In this document: positions 17,730-27,252 of the stretch, piece by piece
Layout: every line of letters starts with the position of its first letter
How positions within the stretch are numbered: the stretch's first letter is position 1
Origin: an uncultured Bacilli bacterium
GTDB taxonomy: Bacteria; Bacillota_I; Bacilli_A; RF39; UBA660
Length of the DNA: 64,000 nucleotides
Assembly (NCBI GenBank): GCA_934168275.1
Contig: CAKPNA010000001.1
Location: 186,001-250,000 of the forward strand
Direction of reading: 5' to 3'
Notes under the pieces: model-generated
Told to the model about the DNA's origin: nothing
The model's database searches: none
The model's input: only the letters and a program-made list of their open reading frames with translations
Translations under genes and position numbers: made by a program

Positions 17730-17770
17730 ATTAAAACTCGAACTAATCAAAAAAATCGAAAAGTTCGAGT
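17730..17770 (-). terminator. Terminator of the tRNA operon
   Basis: ACTCGAACT (17770-17762 on the minus strand) pairs with AGTTCGAGT (17744-17736) and is followed by TTTTAAT. It lies 13 nt after tRNA-Phe. Confidence 0.8.
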
Positions 17771-17782
17771 CTGATATCAATC

Positions 17783-17858
<76 letters not shown>

Positions 17859-17867
17859 AAATAAAAA

Positions 17868-17944
17868 TGGCGGTTCTGGCGGGATTTGAACCCGTGATCT
17901 TTTGCGTGACAGGCAAACGTGATAGACCGCTACACTACAGAACC
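17868..17944 (-). tRNA. tRNA-Asp (GTC)
   Basis: 77 nt with encoded CCA. The anticodon loop is CTGTCAC, acceptor GGTTCTG pairs with CAGAACC and the discriminator is G, as usual for Asp. Confidence 0.97.
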
Positions 17945-17951
17945 GTATAAA

Positions 17952-18028
<77 letters not shown>

Positions 18029-18042
18029 ATAACAAATATAAT

Positions 18043-18135
18043 TGGCGGAGGAAAAGGGATTCGAACCCCTGCGCCGCTTTCACGACCTCTCGGTTTTCAA
18101 GACCGATCCCTTCAACCGGACTTGGGTATTCCTCC
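18043..18135 (-). tRNA. tRNA-Ser (TGA)
   Basis: 93 nt with a long variable arm and encoded CCA. The anticodon loop is CTTGAAA and the acceptor GGAGGAA pairs with TTCCTCC. Confidence 0.97.
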
Positions 18136-18143
18136 ATAATAAT

Positions 18144-18232
18144 TGGTGCCTAAGGTCGGACTTGAACCGACACGAGGGTTGAATCTCGCAGGATTTTAAG
18201 TCCTGTGCGTCTACCTATTCCGCCACTCAGGC
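18144..18232 (-). tRNA. tRNA-Leu (TAA)
   Basis: 89 nt with a long variable arm and encoded CCA. The anticodon loop is CTTAAAA and the acceptor GCCTGAG pairs with CTTAGGC. It is the first gene of the Leu-Ser-fMet-Asp-Phe operon. Confidence 0.97.
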
Positions 18233-18310
18233 ATTTCCTTGATTGCTAGTTAATTATATAACAAAAAAATAAGTTTGACAACCTTTTTTTCATAAAAAAT
18301 TAAAAAAATT

Positions 18311-18340
18311 AAAAAATATACTAATTTTACTTAGTATATT
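18311..18340 (-). terminator. Terminator overlapping the end of obg
   Basis: AATATACTAA, a 6-nt loop and TTAGTATATT, then T-rich sequence. The 5' arm encodes the last obg codons. Confidence 0.75.
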
Positions 18341-19598
18341 CAAACTCATAATCAAGAATTTTAATAATATCTCCTTCTTCAATACCCATTTTTTCAAGTT
18401 CCTCATCTATTCCCATACTTCTTAACTTTTTAGCAAACCTAGAAATAGCTTCCTCAGTATTGAAGTTAGTCATCTTAAATATCTTCTCTACTTTATCCCC
18501 TTTAATTACATACTTATTGCCTTCTTTAATAATAGTAAATGGTTTTTCAACTCTAAATTTATATAAAACATGTTTCTCTTGAATATCATCTTCATATAAA
18601 ACTTCATCAGGAATATCTTTAACTAAATCCGATAAAGCATTTATTAAACTATCTAAGTTATCTTTATTTAAAGCCGATATCTCAATAACCTCTTTATCAC
18701 CAATTTTCTTCTTAAATAACTCTAAATTTTCTTTAGCATTTGGCATATCCATCTTATTAGCAATTATAATTTCTTTTTTATTAAGTAATTTATCACTAAA
18801 CTTCTCTAACTCATCTCGAATCTTTAAATAATCATCATATGGATCACGACCTTCAGTCGCGCTTATATCAATAACATGAGCGATTATTTTTGTTCTTTCA
18901 ATATGTTTTAAAAATTTATGCCCTAATCCAACACCTTCACTAGCACCCTCAATTAAACCAGGTAAATCAGCAATAACAAAATTATTATCTTTCGTACTAA
19001 CTACCCCTAAATTAGGAGATAAAGTTGTAAAATGATATGAAGCAATTTTTGGATTAGCATTAGTTATCATTGATAAAATAGTAGATTTACCAACACTAGG
19101 CATTCCAACTAAACCAACATCGGCCATCATTCTAAGTTCTACTTTTATTTTTCTAACTTCACCGGGTTCTCCACGTTCAGCATAAGATGGACAAGGATTA
19201 CTTTTAGAAGCTAAACTAACATTACCTCGACCACCTTTTCCACCATAAGCTACTATTACTTCTTCACCTTGATGAGTCAAATCAGCAATTATTACTCCTG
19301 TCAAAGCATCTTTAACTGTTGTTCCAATTGGTACAATTATTACTTTATCAGAGGCATTCTTACCATTTTTATTCTTACCTTCACCATTTTCTCCAGCATC
19401 AGCTTTAACTTTCTTTTGATATCTTAAATCAATCAATGTTTTTAAACCACTATCCGCCTTAAAAATAATGTCAGCGCCTCTTCCACCGCATCCACCAAAA
19501 GGACCTCCCATTGGAACAAATTTTTCTCTTCTAAAAGCCATACAGCCATCGCCACCACGACCAGCTTCTACTTCCATTAATACTTCATCAACAAACAT
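18327..19598 (-). CDS. obg: GTPase Obg
   Basis: 423 residues in the full three-domain Obg plan. Residues 1-157 are the glycine-rich Obg fold (AGRGGDGCMAFRREKFVPMGGP, in part; GGKGGRGN). Residues 158-330 are the G domain with G1 GMPSVGKST, G3 DLPGLIEGA, G4 NKMD and G5 SAL. Residues 345-423 are the OCT domain. Obg is an essential GTPase for 50S ribosome assembly and stress control, and in Bacillus is linked to sporulation onset. The start follows GAGGTG. It is monocistronic, with the tRNA operon downstream. Confidence 0.97.
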   Translation of the reverse strand: MFVDEVLMEVEAGRGGDGCMAFRREKFVPMGGPFGGCGGRGADIIFKADSGLKTLIDLRYQKKVKADAGENGEGKNKNGKNASDKVIIVPIGTTVKDALTGVIIADLTHQGEEVIVAYGGKGGRGNVSLASKSNPCPSYAERGEPGEVRKIKVELRMMADVGLVGMPSVGKSTILSMITNANPKIASYHFTTLSPNLGVVSTKDNNFVIADLPGLIEGASEGVGLGHKFLKHIERTKIIAHVIDISATEGRDPYDDYLKIRDELEKFSDKLLNKKEIIIANKMDMPNAKENLELFKKKIGDKEVIEISALNKDNLDSLINALSDLVKDIPDEVLYEDDIQEKHVLYKFRVEKPFTIIKEGNKYVIKGDKVEKIFKMTNFNTEEAISRFAKKLRSMGIDEELEKMGIEEGDIIKILDYEFEYTK

Positions 19599-19730
19599 TT
19601 CACCACACCTCTTTCTTGTATTTATATTATACTATTTATTTAATTAAAATTAAAGATATAAATTATATCTCCAACAAATACGCCTATTATACACTTAATT
19701 TATCAAAAAGAAAAGAAAAAAGAAGAATAT

Positions 19731-20447
19731 TTACTTTTTCTCCATCTTATTCTTCAATTTTTCTATTTCTGCACTTATCTTACTATCTAATAATTCTAAT
19801 CTTTCTTTTTTACTTGTTATATTAGGGAATGCATTAACTAAACGTTTATACAAGAAATTACGTTTTAATAATACTTCTCTTACTTTCTTGGTAATCTCTT
19901 CTGTTCCATCCTTTTCAGCTGTCTTTAATGTTCCTTTAAAACCAAACATAACAGAAAGTGATACAATATTATCTATAACATATATTATAAATATTATAAT
20001 AGCAATGATATTTAAAGTATTTATTGGAACTTTATTTAATAAACCCGTAAATATTGGATTAACTATATAAACAACTAAACAGCCAAGTAACCCAAACGGA
20101 ATCATTGTTTCAGCACATATTCTACCATTAATATTATATTTTCTTCTTGTATAATCCCACCATCTAACATGAAATAACTTCTCCATAAAATAACTAGTAA
20201 AATATTCAAGTATTGAACAAATAATAATAGCCATTAAAAATAATACTATTGGTGAACTTTTATACTTAGATAATAACAAAATAATAGCTATACAGCCCCA
20301 TCCATATATTGGACATATAGGTCCTACTAAAAATCCCCTATTTATAAACTTATGTTTCTCTATTAATTTACCAACAACCTCTATACTCCATCCAATAAAA
20401 GAATATATTATAAATAACATAAAATAAAAACAAAACTTATTAAACAT
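19731..20447 (-). CDS. Membrane protein of the putative type IV ABC transporter family (PF06541-like)
   Basis: 238 residues with about five hydrophobic helices. The family motif is SFIGWSIEVVGKLIEKHKFINRGFLVGPICPIYGWG (in part, residues 16-51), followed by YFTSYFMEKLFHVRWWDY and INGRICAETMIPFGLLG. The C-terminal 50 residues are a basic, probably coiled-coil tail. The family is widespread in Firmicutes without an experimentally fixed function. The start follows GAGGTG. It is 14 nt downstream of the DUF2974-like gene, so they probably share a transcript. Confidence 0.8.
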   Translation of the reverse strand: MFNKFCFYFMLFIIYSFIGWSIEVVGKLIEKHKFINRGFLVGPICPIYGWGCIAIILLLSKYKSSPIVLFLMAIIICSILEYFTSYFMEKLFHVRWWDYTRRKYNINGRICAETMIPFGLLGCLVVYIVNPIFTGLLNKVPINTLNIIAIIIFIIYVIDNIVSLSVMFGFKGTLKTAEKDGTEEITKKVREVLLKRNFLYKRLVNAFPNITSKKERLELLDSKISAEIEKLKNKMEKK

Positions 20448-20461
20448 TCTAGCACCTCATC

Positions 20462-21529
20462 TTACTTCTTTATATCTTTATTAATCTCCACAATTATTTC
20501 TCTTAAATCTCTCATCATTTCTTTACTTTTATCACTTATATCATTAGAATACTTAATTAATCTAAATATATTTATATAATTCTCTTTAAATTGTGATATC
20601 TCTGTTATATTATTCTTTTTTAAAACATTAAATATATCTTCAACAAAATACTTTCTAGTAGAATAGTCATACTTATCTAACCAATTAGATATAATTCTAT
20701 CTATCTTTTTACTATTACTAGATATTTCTCTTCTAACAAAATGATCATCTTTGATAATCCAACTAGCGGCAGCATGAGAAAATACTATTGGTCTACTACT
20801 ATCTACAATAATAGAATCACTAAAATCTTCATGTCTTAATAATATTCCTACTAATGAATTATATGGAATTATATGATTGTATCTATTATATATATTTTTA
20901 TACTTTTTAGACTCTATTTCTTTTATTTTTAAGCCTTGTCCATCATTACTATATATCTTAATAATCCTACTTCTAACAAACATATTAGCATACATTGAAG
21001 CCACTAAAGCTAAATTACCACCTTTAGAATGCCCTCCAACTATTATTTTTCTATTAGAAAAAGTAAAATATTTATTAAGATATCTTATCGCTGACTTTTG
21101 TGATGGTACTGGAAACCTATAACACATTGCTGCATCTTCAAACCATCCACTAATTAATTTATCCGTCCCCTCAAATGCTACATAAGATACTTTCTCATCA
21201 ATATCAAACGTTATCGCTGAAAATTGTTCTTCTTCATTACCAATATAAACATTATTAGATAGAAGAATATCTTTAAATCTCTTACTATCCCTTGCCATAT
21301 TTAATAATTTAATAGCATCTTTAACTGCAGACATATCATACTTATAATCTTTTTTAGTATGTAATTTATTAAACTTAGTAGCAACTTCTAATAAAGATTC
21401 TTTAGTATTACCTAAAACATTATTATAATCAACATAAGCTAAAACAGCAAAAACTAAGTTATCAACCTCATTAAATTCTCGTTCTTTAAAAGAATAATTA
21501 TATTTTTTTACATATTCAAACAGATTCAT
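20462..21529 (-). CDS. Mbeg1/DUF2974-like alpha/beta hydrolase
   Basis: 355 residues. It shows the lipase-type nucleophile elbow GGHSKGGNLA near residue 168, preceded by SYVAFEGTDKLISGWFEDAAMCY, the typical DUF2974 arrangement. Cytosolic: no signal peptide. Candidates for the other catalytic residues are Asp in IYSNDGQGL and His in VFSHAAASW. The substrate is unknown. It starts after GAAGGAG and is probably cotranscribed with the downstream membrane gene. Confidence 0.8.
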   Translation of the reverse strand: MNLFEYVKKYNYSFKEREFNEVDNLVFAVLAYVDYNNVLGNTKESLLEVATKFNKLHTKKDYKYDMSAVKDAIKLLNMARDSKRFKDILLSNNVYIGNEEEQFSAITFDIDEKVSYVAFEGTDKLISGWFEDAAMCYRFPVPSQKSAIRYLNKYFTFSNRKIIVGGHSKGGNLALVASMYANMFVRSRIIKIYSNDGQGLKIKEIESKKYKNIYNRYNHIIPYNSLVGILLRHEDFSDSIIVDSSRPIVFSHAAASWIIKDDHFVRREISSNSKKIDRIISNWLDKYDYSTRKYFVEDIFNVLKKNNITEISQFKENYINIFRLIKYSNDISDKSKEMMRDLREIIVEINKDIKK

Positions 21530-21650
21530 ACTAAAACTCCTTCAATAATTTCTAACTTCATTATAACATCTGTTATCCCTTTTAACAATAATTATTTCTT
21601 TAAATATATATAAAAAGGATAAACATAATGTTCATCCAATACTCTATATC

Positions 21651-22223
21651 TTATAAATTTATTTTTTCTTTTAAGTATTTCTCTAACTTATTTAAATTTC
21701 TATTAAATATAATACTCTCTACTATATTCATTATAGAGAAAATAATTAATGTATATCCAATAGTGGTAATAACAATACCTTCATTAAATATTACAAATAC
21801 TCCACATAGTATTATAATAATTGATAATAAGAAACTTAAAAATCCTACACCACTATCAATATAATATAATCTAGTAGATAAAGATATCTTTAATATACCT
21901 TCATAAATAACAAATATACCAATTAAAATTCTAAATATACTTTGAAATTCACTCTTAAATATAATACATAATATACCAAAAATTATATTAAATATACCAA
22001 ATGATAAATCATAGTTATATACATTATATCCACCTTGATATTTAAAATAATAATACATCTTAACAATACCTCTAATAATTAAGATACCACCAATTAAATA
22101 TGATATTATATCTGATGCAGTATTAGAAAATAATATCATCATAAAACCTAATACTACTGCAATAACGCTTGCTACTATTGATTCCCTATTTACTTGTTTT
22201 AACTTTTCTCCAATTAATTTCAT
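21651..22223 (-). CDS. DUF308/HdeD-like membrane protein
   Basis: 190 residues with six closely spaced hydrophobic helices in three pairs, and a glycine-rich first pair (ISYLIGGILIIRGIVKMYYYF), as in HdeD-like DUF308 proteins. The C-terminus is polar and charged. Its ATG overlaps the last codon of the GT8 gene by four bases (ATGA), so translation is coupled. Function unknown. Confidence 0.75.
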   Translation of the reverse strand: MKLIGEKLKQVNRESIVASVIAVVLGFMMILFSNTASDIISYLIGGILIIRGIVKMYYYFKYQGGYNVYNYDLSFGIFNIIFGILCIIFKSEFQSIFRILIGIFVIYEGILKISLSTRLYYIDSGVGFLSFLLSIIIILCGVFVIFNEGIVITTIGYTLIIFSIMNIVESIIFNRNLNKLEKYLKEKINL

Positions 22224-23017
22224 AATCTCTCTCCTATCTTACTTTCATATTCATTATAATACTTTTTTAATATACCACGGTAATTCTTATTCCAAGGTTT
22301 ATTTCTTCCATAATAATGAATTATTTTAACATTTTGCTCTACAAAATCAGCATCAACATTTTTGTCATATAGTCTTCTTCTTCTAAAGTTTCTCTCTCCC
22401 AAATTATATATAATATCATCTAAAATAATTGTTTTATCACCATACAAACATGAAATTATATCTTGATCTGGAAGCATCATCTTATATCTATTTTGCTCTA
22501 AAAACTCATCTATTTCTTTCTTGACATCTATCTTTCGCAGAGCCTCTAAGTTAATAAGCATTACTCCAACATTTATATATGGAATTTCTTTTTCTAACCC
22601 TAATCTTATATCATTAAATCTCTTAAATACTTTTTTAACATGTGAAGTTGCAACATAATAATTATCTTTAAAATCATAATTATAAAATTCACTAATATTC
22701 CCTTTAACAACTATATCAGGATCTAAATATAAGATTCTATCTATTTCCTTGGGTAAATGTAGATGTGCTATCAACTTATAATATATTTCAACTGGATATC
22801 TTTTTTCTAATTGTGGATATTCATCCAGATACTTATCGTCCACTACGACATAATTTATATTAAAAACTTCTTCATTAACATTCTCTAGTTTCATCTTCTC
22901 TGATTCTCTATGCATTAAATATACATTATGTTTACCATGATTATTTAATTCAATAGATTTAAGCAATACTGCTATTTGCTTTAAATATTTTGAATCAGAT
23001 GTAATTAAAATATTCAT
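22220..23017 (-). CDS. Glycosyltransferase family 8
   Basis: 265 residues. It starts MNILITSDSKYLKQIAVLLKSI, has the metal-binding DxD as YLDPDIVVKGNI near residue 96, LPDQDIISCLYG near 180 and HYYGRNKPWNKNYRG near 235. All are GT8 markers (galactosyl/glucosyl transferase type, retaining). The sugar acceptor is unknown. The start overlaps the yugP-like stop (TAATG), and its end overlaps the DUF308 gene. Confidence 0.9.
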   Translation of the reverse strand: MNILITSDSKYLKQIAVLLKSIELNNHGKHNVYLMHRESEKMKLENVNEEVFNINYVVVDDKYLDEYPQLEKRYPVEIYYKLIAHLHLPKEIDRILYLDPDIVVKGNISEFYNYDFKDNYYVATSHVKKVFKRFNDIRLGLEKEIPYINVGVMLINLEALRKIDVKKEIDEFLEQNRYKMMLPDQDIISCLYGDKTIILDDIIYNLGERNFRRRRLYDKNVDADFVEQNVKIIHYYGRNKPWNKNYRGILKKYYNEYESKIGERL

Positions 23018-23688
23018 TATCTGTCGTCTCTATTACCAAATGTTAAAATAAGTCTAAGTATTTGAATAACTGTTGTAGCCACACTAGCTACATAAGTAAG
23101 TGCTGCCGCAATTAACATCGTCTTTCCACCTGATAACTCATCTTTATCAAGCAATTCATATTTATCTAACTCTTTAATAGCTCTTTTTGAAGCATCTATC
23201 TCAACTGGTAAAGTAACAATTTGAAATAATAGTATTACCATTTCTGCAAAAATACCAAACCATATTAAATTCATACTATCAAAAAGACAACCAAATAAAA
23301 TAGCAAAGTATCCAGCATATGATGAAAAATTTACAAAAGGTACTAAAGCTGCCCTAATTCTCATAAATGTATATCCCACTTTATCTTGAATAGCATGACC
23401 ACATTCATGGCACGCTACTGATAAAGCTCCCACACTTGCATTTTCATAATTAGCTGATGATAAGTTAACTGTCTTATTTCTTGGATCATAATAATCAGAT
23501 AAATATCCACCAACTCGACGAACTTTAACATCCTTTAATCCGTTCTTATCAAGTATATATCTAGCAGCTTCACTACCAGACATCCTCTTTTTGTTTTTAA
23601 CTTTAGAATACTTAGAATATGCTCCACTAACAAATAATTGAGCCCCCAAAGTAATTACTAAAGAAATTATCATTAAAATCATATCCAT
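23017..23688 (-). CDS. yugP: YugP-like membrane zinc metallopeptidase
   Basis: 223 residues. An N-terminal helix is followed by SGSEAARYILDKNGL, the DYYDPRNKTVNLSS motif and the zinc site ACHECGHAIQDK near residue 93. Two central helices and a C-terminal helix pair follow, with VEIDASKRAIKEL. This is the PF04298/YugP layout. The length matches the family. It has a weak ribosome site and leads a three-gene transcript from the promoter at 23839-23867. Confidence 0.9.
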   Translation of the reverse strand: MDMILMIISLVITLGAQLFVSGAYSKYSKVKNKKRMSGSEAARYILDKNGLKDVKVRRVGGYLSDYYDPRNKTVNLSSANYENASVGALSVACHECGHAIQDKVGYTFMRIRAALVPFVNFSSYAGYFAILFGCLFDSMNLIWFGIFAEMVILLFQIVTLPVEIDASKRAIKELDKYELLDKDELSGGKTMLIAAALTYVASVATTVIQILRLILTFGNRDDR

Positions 23689-23838
23689 ATAATCAACATC
23701 CCTTCATTAATATAACCTATTTATTTAAAAATAAATCTAAATCACTATGTATTATATTTTAGTTTCCTCCTTTTAGTTCAAAAATGAACAAATAAAATAT
23801 TATTTTAACGTCATATATTTACCATTGACGCTATGTAC

Positions 23839-23867
23839 ATAATAGCACTTTTCCTTAGCAATGTCAA
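23839..23867 (-). promoter_or_regulatory. Promoter for the yugP-like operon
   Basis: TTGACA (23867-23862), 17 bp, TATTAT (23844-23839). It gives a leader of about 140 nt containing the inverted repeat CGTCA/TGACG, GTTCA/TGAAC and a strong AAAGGAGG (near 23770) with no start codon at usable spacing. Confidence 0.75.
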
Positions 23868-23877
23868 TATATAACTG

Positions 23878-24312
23878 CTAATTATTACAATCTTTATTAA
23901 TCTGTAAAATGTTCTTCTCAATAACATCAAGACAATATCTAAAATGTTTTATATCTTCTTTCGTTAAACCTTCAGTCATTCTATCAGTCATAATTTTGTT
24001 AGTTTTCACTATCTCATCTACTATATAATGTTTTTCAGGAACTATCTCTAACCTATTTATCTTCTTATCATTTATATCAGATGTTGACTCAATAATTTTC
24101 TTACTAATTAATAAATCAATAGACTTTGAAATATGTGATTTACTAGATAATACTTCTCCTAACATATCTTTAGCAGTATTCTTATCTTTATTTCTTTCTA
24201 AAAACAATAGGACTATTATCTCATTAGTAGTTAACCCATATTTCTCTTTCACACCAGTAAATAAGTTTTCATATGTTTTCTTAAAATTCTGTGCATGTAT
24301 TGGAACATCCAT
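23878..24312 (-). CDS. MarR-family regulator
   Basis: 144 residues with a winged-helix core: GLTTNEIIVLLFLERNKDKNTAKDMLGEVLSSKSHISKSIDLLISKKII (in part), then the wing DKKINRLEIV. The frame is open to 24354, but AGGAGG sits 7 nt before ATG 24312. Ligand and targets are unknown; the hybrid kinase immediately upstream in the same direction may share its transcript, though a terminator lies between. Confidence 0.85.
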   Translation of the reverse strand: MDVPIHAQNFKKTYENLFTGVKEKYGLTTNEIIVLLFLERNKDKNTAKDMLGEVLSSKSHISKSIDLLISKKIIESTSDINDKKINRLEIVPEKHYIVDEIVKTNKIMTDRMTEGLTKEDIKHFRYCLDVIEKNILQINKDCNN

Positions 24313-24357
24313 ATATAAACCTCCTATTACTATCAAAACAATTATACCACACATTTA

Positions 24358-24395
24358 CAAAAAAACTAAGAAATATATTAAATAAATCTTAGTTT
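24358..24395 (-). terminator. Terminator of the hybrid kinase gene
   Basis: AAACTAAGA pairs with TCTTAGTTT and is followed on the minus strand by T7. The sequence is nearly identical to the terminator at 28288-28325. Confidence 0.8.
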
Positions 24396-24401
24396 ATATT
24401 A

Positions 24402-26180
24402 TCATTTATATTGTTCCTTAATTCTCTTAATTTCTTCTTTATAATTATCTTTAATTAAACAATCAACAAAAGAATAATCATTAATGTAATGTTTCTTTAT
24501 GGATTCTTTTTTACCATCTAACATAACTATTTTAACTAAGTCATTTAATTTTAACTCATCAATTCTACCAATCAAAACAACTGCATTACCACTAGTCATC
24601 TCATCATCAATTAATAAAATATCATACTTCTCATTACCAGCTAATTTTGTAATAGCATCCTCTCCATACATAATAGCATCCACATCAAAATTATTTTTCT
24701 TAAGTTCATTAGATAACGCAGTTAATTCTTTATAATCATCATCTACTAGTAATACTTTCTTTTTATTAGATATCTTTTCAGCAAGTTTTAAAACAGTATT
24801 ATCATTATAATTTTTATCAATTAACTGATCAATAATTATTGTAAAAGTTATCTCTTTATCATCTGTTTTAATTATAAAATTACCATTTAATAAATCAACC
24901 AACTTCTTTACAATACCATAATCAACTACTAAATTATCTAATTCTTCTAACTTTCCTTTATTTATTTCTATATCACTACTTAGTATTTCATTTACATCGT
25001 GTAATGATAAATTACTAGCAGTTTTATTAATAGTAATTATTAATCTACAAATATCATCTTTAATTAAATATGAAATGTCTAAATCTACTATACTATTGCT
25101 TTTATTATCTTTTAATAATAAAGAACAAATAATTTGCTTAAGCTTTAAAGAATCTCCATCTAATTTAGTAGGAATAGTATTACTAATGCTATATTTAAAA
25201 TCAATTGTTTTATCTAGTTTACTCTTAGTAATATAAATAATTTGATTAAAAATATTGTATACATCATAAGATAAATTATATATTTTAACATTCTTTCTAT
25301 CTAATGTTGAAATACTTAATACTTCATCAACCGTATCTATCAAATTACCAGATATCTGAGAAATATTATATGCCATTTCATTATTTTCTTCTATATCATC
25401 AGACTGCAAAATATTATCACTATATAATTTAATTTTCTTAATAGGGTTCTTAACATCTTGCGTAATTTTAAAAAGTAAGTTTGCTCTTTCTTCAAATCCC
25501 GTTTCAACTAATTCTCTATTTCTATTATATTCTTCTAACATCTTTAAATCAGGATTTTCAATTGTAAAGAACATAATTAAATCCAAAGTAGAAAACATTA
25601 TAGAAATAAAATTAACTTGCGGAATAATTGCCCTTAAAAAAGCAATTAAAATTAAACCAGAAATCAAAAAATAAAACGGAATTAACTTCTTCATATTAGG
25701 CTTATTACTTAATGAACGTAAAATAGTAAATAACATTAAAATTATATAAAATATCGCTCCACAAAAACCTAATGTTGTTAAAGGACCACTTGAATCCAAA
25801 ATATCATTTTCTACAATAATATTAACGTCTAAAAATAATGAAAAAACAAAATATACAGCATTTATGCAAAACAAGTTTCGCCTGATTTTTTCAATATTTT
25901 TAACATTGCATACATTACATATATACAAAAGAAAAAATGTACACCACCATATAATAACATTAACATCTATTCTGTTAAGTAAAACAAATAATTTATTAGA
26001 ATTACTAGTTAAAGCTACAACAACTATCATAGTAGTTGTCAAAGCCTCAAGAACATTTAATACTATCATTTTCTTAAAAAGTTTAGTCTCACTATTATTA
26101 ACTGTTTTCTTTATAAATAGTACCAAAGTTATAATTATTGATATAACTAAACCACACCCCGTTAAATATCCATTAGACAT
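24402..26180 (-). CDS. Membrane hybrid histidine-kinase-like protein with receiver, degenerate kinase
   Basis: 592 residues. About seven hydrophobic helices (1-210) precede a DHp-like segment (LLFKITQDVKNPIKKIK near 240) in which the phospho-accepting His is replaced by Gln. The ATPase-like region (320-450) lacks clear N and G boxes. Residues 475-592 form a receiver domain with VLLVDDD and the phospho-acceptor ILLIDDEMTSG (near 527). The receiver is plausible; the kinase may be inactive. It may act as a scaffold or as a receiver phosphorylated by another kinase. The start follows GAGGGG. Confidence 0.75.
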   Translation of the reverse strand: MSNGYLTGCGLVISIIITLVLFIKKTVNNSETKLFKKMIVLNVLEALTTTMIVVVALTSNSNKLFVLLNRIDVNVIIWWCTFFLLYICNVCNVKNIEKIRRNLFCINAVYFVFSLFLDVNIIVENDILDSSGPLTTLGFCGAIFYIILMLFTILRSLSNKPNMKKLIPFYFLISGLILIAFLRAIIPQVNFISIMFSTLDLIMFFTIENPDLKMLEEYNRNRELVETGFEERANLLFKITQDVKNPIKKIKLYSDNILQSDDIEENNEMAYNISQISGNLIDTVDEVLSISTLDRKNVKIYNLSYDVYNIFNQIIYITKSKLDKTIDFKYSISNTIPTKLDGDSLKLKQIICSLLLKDNKSNSIVDLDISYLIKDDICRLIITINKTASNLSLHDVNEILSSDIEINKGKLEELDNLVVDYGIVKKLVDLLNGNFIIKTDDKEITFTIIIDQLIDKNYNDNTVLKLAEKISNKKKVLLVDDDYKELTALSNELKKNNFDVDAIMYGEDAITKLAGNEKYDILLIDDEMTSGNAVVLIGRIDELKLNDLVKIVMLDGKKESIKKHYINDYSFVDCLIKDNYKEEIKRIKEQYK

Positions 26181-26202
26181 ATTTTATCCCCTCTTTTTAT
26201 TC

Positions 26203-27171
26203 TTAATCATGTATTCTTTTATCAAATAAAAATGCATTATTTCTATTAGGCGTTAACTTTTTAACATGCGCAAAAGTTTCTTTATTTGTTATAACGTTTT
26301 TAGGTTTAAATACAAGGCCATCAATATATTCATCATTAAAATATGGCCATTCTTTATATCTTTCTTCTTTATACTTATCCCATTCATCTCCAACTAGTTC
26401 TGAACGTTTAGCCATAGGCATATATTCCCATATTTCCCATTTTAATGTTGCTAGTGTATCTCTCAAACTATCTATTCCATTACTTTTGCCTATTGTTGTA
26501 CAATCATATTTGCTCATATCAAAGTTTTCACCAATATTAATTACAAAATGTTTATCATATTGTTCAGCAGCAACCGGTACTATTGTTGCATTACCTTTTA
26601 TCGCAATGTCAACAATTCCCCAATAACACGGAAGCATCGGAAGATTAGGTGACATATTCCAAGTACCTTCAATAAAATACATTAAATTACCATCATTTTG
26701 TAAATGATTAATCATATCTAAAGATACTCTTTTACGATCAGCCTTATCTTTTTCATTAAAATAGAATACACCATTTAAGCCTAAAAATGGAGCATCTATT
26801 ATACCTTGAATATGTTCATAATCTCCTGATAATAAATAATAATGTGTACGAATTGCTTCACTAACCACTTCTATATCATATTTACCAACATGAGTAATAG
26901 CAAATATAATTGGCTTATTAGTTTCAGTTCTCTTATCATTTATTAATGTATAACTAAAACCACCTAATCTATTTTTTAACTTATATATACCTAATATCAA
27001 AAAATGAATTTTTTGTCTTTGCTCTAAACTTAATTTACTCCACCACTTTTTAGCATCAGCATCTCTTAACTTATAATATAAGTCATAAAACTCTGCCTCA
27101 AGTTTCTTAAGTTCAGCTATATCAGTACTCTTTTCATATAGTAATTTTTGTTTATCAGCTAATATATTCAT
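26203..27171 (-). CDS. PlsC-like acyltransferase paralogue 1
   Basis: 322 residues. It shows the HX4D motif of glycerolipid acyltransferases as ITHVGKYDIE (near residue 94), with YFIEGTWNMSPNLPMLPCYWG (in part) as the second motif near 168. An N-terminal helical region precedes it and there is no strong transmembrane segment. It probably transfers an acyl chain to a lipid or related acceptor. The next gene upstream is a paralogue with the same motifs. The start follows AAGGGGGAT. Confidence 0.78.
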   Translation of the reverse strand: MNILADKQKLLYEKSTDIAELKKLEAEFYDLYYKLRDADAKKWWSKLSLEQRQKIHFLILGIYKLKNRLGGFSYTLINDKRTETNKPIIFAITHVGKYDIEVVSEAIRTHYYLLSGDYEHIQGIIDAPFLGLNGVFYFNEKDKADRKRVSLDMINHLQNDGNLMYFIEGTWNMSPNLPMLPCYWGIVDIAIKGNATIVPVAAEQYDKHFVINIGENFDMSKYDCTTIGKSNGIDSLRDTLATLKWEIWEYMPMAKRSELVGDEWDKYKEERYKEWPYFNDEYIDGLVFKPKNVITNKETFAHVKKLTPNRNNAFLFDKRIHD

Positions 27172-27252
27172 AATATCCCCCTTAACTATAAATTAAAATC
27201 ATACATATTATATCACATATAATATAATTTTCAAAATGAATTAAAATTGTAA

